Below, piece by piece: positions 1-8,351 of a DNA stretch of 53,057 nt. This DNA is from Crocinitomicaceae bacterium. Its GTDB lineage: Bacteria; Bacteroidota; Bacteroidia; Flavobacteriales_D; Sanyastnellaceae. The notes beneath the pieces are model-generated. The model saw only the letters and a program-made list of their open reading frames with translations. It ran no database searches and was not told the DNA's origin. The DNA lies in contig PBMY01000010.1 of the NCBI GenBank assembly GCA_002722795.1, positions 1 to 53,057 on the forward strand. Direction: 5' to 3'. Made by a program: the position numbers and the translations under genes. The stretch's first letter is position 1; each line of letters begins with the position of its first letter.

Positions 1-1
1 C

Positions 2-2134
2 TGTGTTGGTTCATTTGACGAGTGTGGAGTATGTAACGGTCCAGGCGCTATTTACGAGTGTGGCTGTGCAGACATTCCAGAGGGAGACTGTGATTGTGAC
101 GGCAACGTACTTGACGCCCTTGGCGTATGTGGTGGTGACTGTGCTGCTGACGCTGACTCTGACGGAGTATGTGACGACGTAGACGACTGTGTTGACCTCG
201 ACGGAACAAACTGTGGTATTGGGGGATGTATGGATCCTGAAAATCCAGCATATGACCCAACTGCTACATACGAAGATGGATCTTGTTTAATTGGTGGATG
301 TATGATTGAAGCAGCATGTAACTATAATCCAGAAGCTGAATATCAGATGTCTGGTGCTTGTGAATTCACTTCATGTGCCGGATGTATGGATTCAGTAGCT
401 TGTAACTATGATTCTGATGCCACAATTGAATCTAATAACTGTGTGTACCCTGAAGCATTCTACGATTGTGCAGGAAGCTGTCTATCAGATTCTGATGGGG
501 ATGGAGTTTGTGATGAACTTGAGGTATATGGTTGTACAAACATTGATGCTATTAACTATAACCCAAACGCAACAGAAGAAGATGATTCGTGTTTAACTTC
601 AGGTTGTTTGATTCCATTTGCTTGTAACTATGATCCAACAGCTGATTACATCGATATAGATCTATGTGACTTCAATACTTGTGTTGGATGTATGGATGAA
701 GAGGCATGTAACTTCGACTCAGAAGCAACACTTCCTTCATCAGCTCTTTGTGAGTATCCAATTATATACTTCCTAGATTGTAATGGAGATTGTATAAATG
801 ATGCTGACGGAGATGGAGTATGTGACGAGCAAGAGATACTTGGTTGTACTAATCCAGTGGCTGTAAACTTTAACCCATATGCAACTGAAGACAATGGTTC
901 ATGTATTATTCTTACTGGTGGATGTGTAATTCCATTTGCTTGTAACTACGATCCCGGATCAGATTATTACCTACCAGGGTCTTGTGACTTTAGCTGTCTA
1001 TTTGGAGACCCAAGTGGTATGATTGATTCTGATTGTATGGACCAAAACGCTTGTAACTATGGTGCTGATGGGTCTTGCCAATACTTCGATATTCACGGAG
1101 AACTTTGCATACTTGGTGGTTGTACTCTTGCAGATGCATGTAACTATGATTCAGAAGCTGAATACAACGATGGGTCATGTGACTACTCATGCACTACAGT
1201 TGGTTTAGAAGGCCAAACTCTTGGAAATAATATTGAAGTTGTAAATGGATGTACAAATCCAGCAGCTTGTAATTTTAATACACTTGCTAATCAGGATAAT
1301 GGACAATGTGAGTTCTCTTCTTGTTACTCTTTAGGTTGTACTGATTCATCAGCTATAAACTTCAATGAGAACGCTACTATGAATGACGGAAGTTGTGAAT
1401 ACCCAGTTGTTCCAATTGGAGTAGGTGGATGTACAGATGCAAACGCTATCAATTTTGATTCAAATGCAACAATGAATAATGGTACTTGCCTGTACGATAT
1501 TTATGGGTGTACTAACGACATGGCTTGTAACTTCGATTACAGAGCTACTGTTGATAATGGAAATTGTGAGTATGTATCTTGTTACGGATGTATGAGTAAA
1601 CGAGCATGTAATTACAATGCATATGCAACACATTTTACAAATTGTGATTTTGTTCTTCCTCGAACTATAAATGGAAATACAAATCCAAAAATAGGAGAAG
1701 AGGTGATTTATACTTATCCGCTAACTATTGGTTCTGATTACAGTTGGTCCATTAATGGAGGCCACATAATATCAGCTAATAGGAATGAGGTTAGTGTTTT
1801 TTGGACTTCTAAAGAAGGTGCAATTACAGTTGTTGAGACAAATTCAAACGGATGTGAAGGCCCTGAAGTTGTGATGCATCTTGAAAGAACAAATGCAATT
1901 GAAGTAAGATTTACGATGTATCCTAATCCTGCAGTTGATGAATTTACACTGAATATTGACAGTGAAACAGCTTATGTACAAATAATTGATGTTATGGGTA
2001 GAGTGTTGGTAAGCACTCAGGTATTTGAAGGAGCGAATTCTATCGATGTAAGTGAAATGGCATTTGGAACTTACAAGGTGGTTGTAATGACTGAGGTAAC
2101 TCAGTCGTTTGAAACACTTGTGATAGGGAAGTAA
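2..2134 (+). CDS. Cys-rich repeat T9SS-secreted surface protein (5' end outside window)
   Basis: The reading frame is open from base 2, so the true start lies before the window; 710 residues are visible. The first 75 or so residues are a Cys/Asp/Gly cassette (CGVCNGPGAIYECGC, DSDGVCDD). After it come about 15 copies of a short repeat of the form GCT(D/N)xxACNY(D/N)xxAxxxxGSC, interrupted twice by calcium-binding-like DGDGVCDE stretches. The last 80 residues are a T9SS sorting domain with MYPNPAVDEF, a middle DVMGRVL and a C-terminal Lys. The protein is therefore expected to cross the outer membrane by T9SS and be surface-attached or released. Its function is unknown; repeat-rich Cys proteins like this are common in marine Bacteroidota. 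Codon choice changes sharply near base 230 (GAC before, mostly GAT after). A hairpin terminator follows. Confidence 0.85.
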   Translation, partial: CVGSFDECGVCNGPGAIYECGCADIPEGDCDCDGNVLDALGVCGGDCAADADSDGVCDDVDDCVDLDGTNCGIGGCMDPENPAYDPTATYEDGSCLIGGCMIEAACNYNPEAEYQMSGACEFTSCAGCMDSVACNYDSDATIESNNCVYPEAFYDCAGSCLSDSDGDGVCDELEVYGCTNIDAINYNPNATEEDDSCLTSGCLIPFACNYDPTADYIDIDLCDFNTCVGCMDEEACNFDSEATLPSSALCEYPIIYFLDCNGDCINDADGDGVCDEQEILGCTNPVAVNFNPYATEDNGSCIILTGGCVIPFACNYDPGSDYYLPGSCDFSCLFGDPSGMIDSDCMDQNACNYGADGSCQYFDIHGELCILGGCTLADACNYDSEAEYNDGSCDYSCTTVGLEGQTLGNNIEVVNGCTNPAACNFNTLANQDNGQCEFSSCYSLGCTDSSAINFNENATMNDGSCEYPVVPIGVGGCTDANAINFDSNATMNNGTCLYDIYGCTNDMACNFDYRATVDNGNCEYVSCYGCMSKRACNYNAYATHFTNCDFVLPRTINGNTNPKIGEEVIYTYPLTIGSDYSWSINGGHIISANRNEVSVFWTSKEGAITVVETNSNGCEGPEVVMHLERTNAIEVRFTMYPNPAVDEFTLNIDSETAYVQIIDVMGRVLVSTQVFEGANSIDVSEMAFGTYKVVVMTEVTQSFETLVIGK

Positions 2135-2159
2135 ATCCTGACTAGATAACAGGAAAAAG

Positions 2160-2187
2160 AAAGGCCCTTCGAAAGCGGGGCCTTTTT
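2160..2187 (+). terminator. Rho-independent terminator after the Cys-repeat gene
   Basis: A perfect 8-bp stem, AAAGGCCC (2160-2167) with GGGCCTTT (2178-2185), is followed by further T residues. It lies 25 bp past the stop codon at 2132-2134. Confidence 0.85.
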
Positions 2188-2201
2188 AATTACTTTAAAA
2201 T

Positions 2202-2701
2202 TTAGATCTATCTGACCCAAGGTCTAACATCTGCTTTTTATTCTTTTGCCATTCTAAGTTAGATTTTGTCTATATGTCCCAAATAGTTAATAATTGGTAT
2301 AATGTGCCTGATCCAAAATGTGTTAGAACACCTCTTATTATGTGTAAATGAGCTTCAGATAAATTCAGAGACTTTAGTTAGGTTATGTTCTCAGCTCTCA
2401 AGTTAGCATAATCGTCTAATAGACTTTTAGGAGTTTTATCTTTGGTCTCATCAAATAAAGCTATCTATCAAAGCACGCAAAACTTTTATCTTAAGAATAT
2501 GAAAGAGTAATATTTATACTTTTTGCTTAGTCTTTTTTCTCGATGAAAAGATAGCCTACTGTCTCATAAGGTCTCCAAGTATTGTATCCTTAGTATCGAT
2601 TATCCCAAAACACATCAATATCTCTTAAGTATTCATCTAGAATAGCTTGTTGTCATCCAAGAACATCAATAATCTTATCTAGTTTAAAAGCCTCCGCAGC
2701 A
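2202..2701 (-). pseudogene. Decayed DinB/YfiT-family gene
   Basis: No ORF survives, but reading the minus strand across stops and two frameshifts gives a recognisable DinB-type protein in the right order: YNTWRPYETVGYLFIEKKD (family: W.P.d..gHLi..Ek.d), then FACFDR, then after a 1-bp deletion LFDETKDKTPKSLL and DDYANLRAENI, then LNLSEAHLH, GTLYQLLTIWDIH, and in another frame RMAKE-stop-KADVRPWVR (family: RVMAkqYk..vgPW). I count at least eight in-frame stops plus two frameshifts. DinB proteins are four-helix-bundle, often metal-binding enzymes, some of which are thiol transferases. The relic starts next to the stop of the downstream-facing T9SS gene and fills nearly the whole 2.1-2.7 kb gap. 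The family call rests on remembered motifs. Confidence 0.8.
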
Positions 2702-2702
2702 A

Positions 2703-5141
2703 TTACTTTTCAATTACAACAGGAACGGCTTTAGATTCTATTAGAAGAATGTAGTTCCCAGAAATTAAGTCTGGAAAATTAAAATCGTAAATATTACTTA
2801 GGTTTGAGTTTGATATTCCAGATTTTATTTCTGTGCCTCTCATGTCAAACAAACGCCAAGGTTTTAGTCCTGTTATGTTTGGAATAGAACAAGAGAAATC
2901 ACCACTATTTGGATTAGGGTAAATTAATATGGAATCATTATTACCTAATTCATCTATTCCAACATTTACATTTACTTCAATACAAACCTGATCACCAACA
3001 CAACCATTAGAATTTGTTTCTTGTACACAAACAAATCCGCCACCCTCAGTAGTCCATAAAAGAGATATGGCAAAAATGTCTGAAACTACTAGTGAGTCAG
3101 CACCACCAAATGTCCATTCATAAGTACTCCCAACTGTAAAATCATATTCATAAACACTAGAATCACCAAGCAGTACTTCAGTCTCGCCATCTAAATCTCC
3201 ATCAATTGGAATGATAGCAGCGTCAACAACAACTTCTTCACTAAGCATACAGCCATTTTCGTCATAAACGTCGACAGAATATTCGCCTGCAGCTACAGCA
3301 TTTGGGTCAATGCCGTTCCAATCAATAGTAAGTTCGCCACTACCCCCTGCAGCATTAGCTATGATTGTTCCAGAGTTTTGTTCAAGGCATTCAGGTATTG
3401 TTGACTCTAATGAAAGTTGTAAAGCAGGAGGTGAGCCAATAGAAAATTCTAATACAGCTGCACAAAGATTGTCATCAGTAACTGTAACCTCATAATTACC
3501 AACATATAGTGAATTTGGGTCAAGATTACCAAAATCTGTGTCATATGGGCCTACACCCCCAACTGTTTCAATTGTAACTGCACCGTCATTTGAATACCAA
3601 CAAGATGCATCAACTGTGCTAGAAATATTTGAAATAAGATCAGTCGTTTCATTTATTACTTGCACAAATTCTTCACTTATGTTACCACAATCATCAGTTG
3701 CGATGAATGTTTTTGTCAATTCAACTGCGAGGGGACAATTCCCAGGTCCTATTTCTGATTCTACGCTAACAGTAGCGTTACTACATAAGTCTACAGCTGT
3801 TGGAGTGCCAAAGTCACCATTTTCAATTTCATCAGATATAATTTGTTCCGGTATTAAGACATCCCATATTGGAGGTGTATCATCAACTACAATTATTGAT
3901 TGTTCAGCTGTAGAGCTATTTCCACATGCGTCTGTTACTGTCACTGTTCTGTAAAGAGTGTATTCACCATCACAAGTTCCAGATAAAATTTCTTCTTCAC
4001 CAATAAAAACATTTAGTGGTTCACTGCAAGAATCTTCAGCCCCTGCGTTTACAAAATTAACTTGAATTGGGCAAGAGGTGGTTTGGGTTTCTAAACCAGA
4101 AGTAAATTCAGGTGGAGTGTTGTCTACCACATCAACTTGTTGAGTATAAAAACACTGTCTTCCCATACAGTCTGTACCAGTGTAATGTCTAAGTAGTTGG
4201 TAGTTTCCGGGACAAGAACCAGGAATGAATTCTTCAGTCATTGATACTTCTACAGTCCAAGTAGCAGCATAGCAATTGCCATTTGGATTATAGGTTTCTT
4301 CAAAGTCTGAAGCAAATGGAGAAATAGTAGCATATACGGTAGTTGGTTCACTTACGTTTGCACAACTCGATGTAATATTTACAGGGGCATTATTGAAAGT
4401 AGGTAACAAACTATTTCCACTACAATCTTCATTTGGTTCAGGGTAGAAACAAGTATCATCTTCATCAGTAGCAGTTGAGGTAAAATTGCAGGCAGCCATA
4501 TCAGTACATCCAGGTACTTCAAACACGTCACATATCCCATCACCGTCACTATCTACAATACAGTTTCCATCACAGTCATACCCAAAATCTGGATATATAC
4601 ATAAACTGTTGTCAGAAACAGTAGCGTCTGGATCATAATTACATGCCCATTCGTTAGTACAACCAGCTTGGTCACATATTCCATTAAGTATAATGTCTAA
4701 ATCATAGTTCGTATTTCCTGCGATGGTCCATCCATTTTGTACAGTGAAGTACCAAGTTCCATCACCACTTAAATAGTTGTCAGGGAGATACATGGTATAG
4801 GTATAGTATCCATTTGCAGTTGTAGTCCAATTAGGTGGGAAGTTTATGTCGTAGCAAGTAGAAGGGGGGTTGATATTATATCCTTCTCCACCTACACAGT
4901 TACCGTTAGGGGAATATATAATAACAATCATATCAGCAGGCCACTCACCGCCAGGACCATAAAAGTCTAATTGGAATGTGATAGAAGTAACAGCTCCACT
5001 TAAATCTTGATTTTGATTTGCGCTTTGGCTAGCGTTAAGCCAGACATCAAAATTTATTGTTGTACTACATTGAGCACTAGAGTAAATGACTACAAACAGA
5101 AGTGATGCTGCTAATAATATGAATTGCTTAATTGATTTCAT
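2703..5141 (-). CDS. T9SS-secreted multidomain protein with HYR-like and SprB-like repeats
   Basis: This is an 812-residue exported protein. A signal peptide of about 23 residues ends at SSAQ. Residues ~24-155 look like a jelly-roll/P-domain-type beta-sandwich (FDVWLNASQSANQNQ, GTWYFTVQNG). Two Cys repeats follow (GCTNEWACNYDPDA, GCTDMAACNF), separated by a DSDGDGICDV calcium-binding-like loop. Residues ~250-500 hold HYR-like repeats of the 'VDNTPPEF', 'VDDTPPIW' type, and ~510-640 SprB-like repeats (GAVTIETVGGVGPY). The C-terminus is a T9SS sorting domain (LIYPNPNSGDF, DMRGTEI, final Lys). The gene heads a probable minus-strand series, although its neighbours 5165-6673 and 6677-8290 lie upstream with gaps of 23 and 3 bp, so all three may be one transcript ending here. 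Ligand and function are unknown; an adhesin-like role is plausible. Confidence 0.85.
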   Translation of the reverse strand: MKSIKQFILLAASLLFVVIYSSAQCSTTINFDVWLNASQSANQNQDLSGAVTSITFQLDFYGPGGEWPADMIVIIYSPNGNCVGGEGYNINPPSTCYDINFPPNWTTTANGYYTYTMYLPDNYLSGDGTWYFTVQNGWTIAGNTNYDLDIILNGICDQAGCTNEWACNYDPDATVSDNSLCIYPDFGYDCDGNCIVDSDGDGICDVFEVPGCTDMAACNFTSTATDEDDTCFYPEPNEDCSGNSLLPTFNNAPVNITSSCANVSEPTTVYATISPFASDFEETYNPNGNCYAATWTVEVSMTEEFIPGSCPGNYQLLRHYTGTDCMGRQCFYTQQVDVVDNTPPEFTSGLETQTTSCPIQVNFVNAGAEDSCSEPLNVFIGEEEILSGTCDGEYTLYRTVTVTDACGNSSTAEQSIIVVDDTPPIWDVLIPEQIISDEIENGDFGTPTAVDLCSNATVSVESEIGPGNCPLAVELTKTFIATDDCGNISEEFVQVINETTDLISNISSTVDASCWYSNDGAVTIETVGGVGPYDTDFGNLDPNSLYVGNYEVTVTDDNLCAAVLEFSIGSPPALQLSLESTIPECLEQNSGTIIANAAGGSGELTIDWNGIDPNAVAAGEYSVDVYDENGCMLSEEVVVDAAIIPIDGDLDGETEVLLGDSSVYEYDFTVGSTYEWTFGGADSLVVSDIFAISLLWTTEGGGFVCVQETNSNGCVGDQVCIEVNVNVGIDELGNNDSILIYPNPNSGDFSCSIPNITGLKPWRLFDMRGTEIKSGISNSNLSNIYDFNFPDLISGNYILLIESKAVPVVIEK

Positions 5142-5164
5142 GTTCTAATTTACAGATTACATGA

Positions 5165-6673
5165 TTATTTGTGTAATATTAGCTTTTTGACTGCTTTTCC
5201 TTTATTTGAATTCATAACAATTGAATAGCATCCAAATTCAAGATCCCTCAGGTTGAATTCGTAAATAGTCTGAGGATTTGTTACTGTATGAGTGAATACC
5301 TTTTTACCAATACCATCAAAAATTTCAATTGAATTAATCTCTAAGTCATGGTCAGTTTTGATTTGAATCAACCCTGAAGATGGGTTAGGAAATATGCTGA
5401 ATTCAGATGTGTATTCCTCATAAACAGTATTCCAAAGCACAGTAACTGACGTGCTGTCTTCACAACCATTTTCATCAGTAGCAAAAACAATATAATTTCC
5501 TTCCTCAAGAGATTCAGGATTAGCTTCGCTTCCGTCAGTAGAAAGCCAGATATACTCTACATTACCGGTTCCTCCTGTATAAGAAGCTGTCCCTACTCCG
5601 TTGCCAAATATCGATGCCTCTGATGCAGTTGCTGTTACTACTAATTCCTCTGGTTGAGTTACAATAACATCAACTGAAGTACTACAATTAGTAATATTTA
5701 TTAATGAATCATTTATATCAGCATATACAGTATAAATCCCAGCACCAACTTCAAAGTATCCAATGGTGTTCGAGTCTTCTCCATAAATAAAATAGGTTAC
5801 TTGAGTTTCAGGATAGATGTTTGTTGGAAATGCTTCAATTATTCCCAATCCACCAAAGCAATCAGCTGTAGTTGTTTCAGCATCTATTGATAAATAACAG
5901 CACAATCCATCATCGTAAACAGCGTTTGGATCATAGTTGTTAGCTTGAGAATCTGTACATCCGTAACAGCTGTAATCACATGAACCGTCGTCAATATCAG
6001 CATTTTCATCAAAGTTACATGCTATGTCATCTGTACAACCAAAACATTCGTAAACACATGATCCATCATCTTCAAGTGCATTAGGGTTGTAGTTACAAGC
6101 TTCAGTATCCGTACACCCATAGTCATTATTCTGCTCTAATATTTCTAATGTAATTCCATCAAAACTTGCTTCTTGAGACACCGGGAAACCTTGGAATCCA
6201 ATCCAACCATTTATTGTAATTGTGCAATTGTAAAATCCAGCAGTGTTTGGTACTCCTTCAATTGAAGCGCAATATTGGTTATTCCCTAGAAATGAACATG
6301 GGTTTCCGGAATCACCATTGTTATTACATACAATTTCTAAACCTAATTCCTCAGGAGTGTAGATAGTTTCAGGTTCTGTGATTTCAAAAAGAGTAATACT
6401 GCTAAGCTCAATTGAATCCAATTCTAATGTTCCTGGAATAGGTAGGGTAGAGTCAACATCTAGTGCATATTGAGGAATAAGCATATGGATTACGTCGTAG
6501 TACTCATCTCCAACATATCCAGTTTCAAGGCCTTCACCAATGCTGAAATCTGGACTAATGCCAAATGCGTCATCACCAAATTCAAAATCAGCTTCACATT
6601 GGGCAAAGCTTATATTTAGAGTTAGAACCGTAAGAAGGGAAGTAAGTATATATTTCATTAATTCAGTTTTCAT
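5165..6673 (-). CDS. T9SS-secreted protein with Cys repeats and SprB-like domain
   Basis: The product has 502 residues. A signal peptide ends near SFAQ. Residues ~25-180 form an N-terminal domain also found in the protein at 49764-51020: shared landmarks are ISPDFSIGE, YYDVIHMLIPQYA, CNNNGDSGNPCSF and QYCASIEGVP. Three Cys repeats follow at ~185-255 (GCTDTEACNYNPNA, GCTDDIACNFDENA, GCTDSQANNYDPNA). A SprB-like region (GTASYTGGTGNVEYIW) comes next, and the T9SS sorting domain closes the protein (SIFPNPSSGL, DGIGKKVF, final Lys). The start ATG lies 3 bp from the stop of the upstream gene 6677-8290, so the two are probably co-transcribed and perhaps translationally coupled. Function is unknown. 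Confidence 0.85.
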   Translation of the reverse strand: MKTELMKYILTSLLTVLTLNISFAQCEADFEFGDDAFGISPDFSIGEGLETGYVGDEYYDVIHMLIPQYALDVDSTLPIPGTLELDSIELSSITLFEITEPETIYTPEELGLEIVCNNNGDSGNPCSFLGNNQYCASIEGVPNTAGFYNCTITINGWIGFQGFPVSQEASFDGITLEILEQNNDYGCTDTEACNYNPNALEDDGSCVYECFGCTDDIACNFDENADIDDGSCDYSCYGCTDSQANNYDPNAVYDDGLCCYLSIDAETTTADCFGGLGIIEAFPTNIYPETQVTYFIYGEDSNTIGYFEVGAGIYTVYADINDSLINITNCSTSVDVIVTQPEELVVTATASEASIFGNGVGTASYTGGTGNVEYIWLSTDGSEANPESLEEGNYIVFATDENGCEDSTSVTVLWNTVYEEYTSEFSIFPNPSSGLIQIKTDHDLEINSIEIFDGIGKKVFTHTVTNPQTIYEFNLRDLEFGCYSIVMNSNKGKAVKKLILHK

Positions 6674-6676
6674 TTT

Positions 6677-8290
6677 CTACTCACATTGAGTTCCATAAAC
6701 AGCAAGTATTTCAAGTAAATCTGCAACACTTACCACATCGTCATTTGTTAAGTCAGTATTGCAATCACCCTCACATCCAAATGAAGCAAGGAGAATGAGT
6801 AGATCAGCTACTGTAATAGCCCCATCATTATTGAAGTCACCAAAACATTCTAGATATTCACATGAATTATCAGGAATTAATGCTTCTGGATTATAATTAA
6901 TCGCTAATGGGTCAGTGCATCCTGAGCAACTTTCATATTCGCAGCTACCATCATCAGAATTTGCTTCAATGTCATAGTTGCATGCGCCTTCATCTGTGCA
7001 TCCATAAGTCGGTATTTCCTCATCGAACTCTACAATTGTATTGCAATCATTATCAATTCCAGAAAATGTTCCTACCGCTCCAGGATACATTGTGGCATCT
7101 TCATCATTGCAGTCCTGACCATTAAACGCAACAGAATCTTCTAATTCCGGATCGCAACCATTTACAGGAAATTCAGAGTTTCCATAGCCATCTTCATCTA
7201 CGTCTAAATAAGCGTCAATATAATCGTAAACAACTATAGTTTCCGTATCTTCAAATTGAGCAGAAATTGTTTCTGCAACAGTTATTATTGCAGTATTTCC
7301 TCCTCCATTAATAGTGTATTCACCGGGCGCAGATGCAATAAATATTGCATTTCCTAAATAATCATTAGCACTTATTAAGTCTTCATCATAAAATGAAACT
7401 GAGTATTCTGACCCATATGTTAAGGGAATATTTAATCCTGAGAAAGTTGGTGTTTCATTTTCATCAATAGCAGCTGAAGTAAAATCAATTCCGTCTCCAT
7501 TGATATTAAAAAATGGATCTGGTGAACCCCAAAATAGCTCTTCCGGATCTCCGCTCCAACCTCCACTTAAAGAAACAATTTCTAACTGTGTCAAAACTAA
7601 TTCTGTCACTGTGGTAACTAAGCTTATATCATATTCTCCAGGTTCTGAGAATAAGACAGAAGGGTTTGAGGATGTCAGATCTGTTCCTAAACCATAACCA
7701 TCTAAATCCCATAAGTAAGTTGTTCCAGGTCCGCTAATTGTATTTATTAAATCAACTTCTAATGGTGAACATCCAGAAAATGTTGATGCAGAAAAGGAAG
7801 CATTCGATGTTTCGCCTTCTAAAACTGTAAATGGTAGGCTAAAGCTTTCAGTTACCGGAACCTCAAATCCAAAAGCAGATGCAATGACATCTACGGTTAA
7901 TGCAACAGAATATTCACCTGCAACTAGTGGTGTTCCACATATAGTAACACAACCGTGATTTTCGCCACTAGAAGGGTAATAAACACCCGTAGCGTTATTA
8001 GGCACTATTTCTAATCCAAAAGGCACTCCGGTCATGCTAGCTAGAGATACAGAAATTAGGGAAGCTTCAATTCCGTCAACCTCTATGTTAGATGGCATAT
8101 AAAATGTTGCAATAGATGAATAGTATTCCCCCTCAGTAGCGTCATCAAGTTCATTCGGACAAACTGATGGCATTCCATCGGGTGATGAGCAATTAGTGTC
8201 GGGAATGCAGTCTTGACATTGAGAAAACCCAACGCCTACTGAAAAAAATAATATCGTCAAAAGTGATAATAAAGGGTACAGTCTAACCAT
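6677..8290 (-). CDS. Secreted PKD-domain protein with Ca-binding motif and dockerin-like C-terminus
   Basis: The product has 537 residues with a signal peptide ending near GFSQ. Residues ~25-155 resemble, more loosely, the N-terminal domain of the 5165-6673 and 49764-51020 products (YSSIATFYMPS, FGLEIVPNN, CGTPLVAGEYSV). A PKD-like domain follows (SGPGTTYLWDLDGYG, EPGEYDISLV). Residues ~350-410 hold a MopE-type metal-binding motif (DEDGYGNS, DCNDEDATMYPGA, GIDNDCN). Two Cys repeats come next (GCTDEGACNYD, GCTDPLAINYNP). The protein ends with two EF-hand-like dockerin units (DFNNDGAITVADLL, LTNDDVVSVADLL) rather than a T9SS domain. How it leaves the periplasm, or what binds the dockerin-like end, is not evident. 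Confidence 0.8.
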   Translation of the reverse strand: MVRLYPLLSLLTILFFSVGVGFSQCQDCIPDTNCSSPDGMPSVCPNELDDATEGEYYSSIATFYMPSNIEVDGIEASLISVSLASMTGVPFGLEIVPNNATGVYYPSSGENHGCVTICGTPLVAGEYSVALTVDVIASAFGFEVPVTESFSLPFTVLEGETSNASFSASTFSGCSPLEVDLINTISGPGTTYLWDLDGYGLGTDLTSSNPSVLFSEPGEYDISLVTTVTELVLTQLEIVSLSGGWSGDPEELFWGSPDPFFNINGDGIDFTSAAIDENETPTFSGLNIPLTYGSEYSVSFYDEDLISANDYLGNAIFIASAPGEYTINGGGNTAIITVAETISAQFEDTETIVVYDYIDAYLDVDEDGYGNSEFPVNGCDPELEDSVAFNGQDCNDEDATMYPGAVGTFSGIDNDCNTIVEFDEEIPTYGCTDEGACNYDIEANSDDGSCEYESCSGCTDPLAINYNPEALIPDNSCEYLECFGDFNNDGAITVADLLILLASFGCEGDCNTDLTNDDVVSVADLLEILAVYGTQCE

Positions 8291-8351
8291 ATGATTCTGT
8301 TAATAGGTCAAAAGATAATGAATATATATATAAGTATTTGTAAATTGACAT

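Noticed and set aside
2-2134. CRISPR or tandem DNA repeat suggested by the regular Cys spacing
   Set aside because: The repetition is at protein level; the DNA units diverge, with no constant direct repeat and spacers.
3538-3954. 138-codon antisense frame in the T9SS gene at 2703-5141
   Set aside because: It is a shadow of the real gene, whose signal peptide, repeats and sorting domain are clear; Ser/Thr/Val-rich composition mirrors antisense reading of the repeats.
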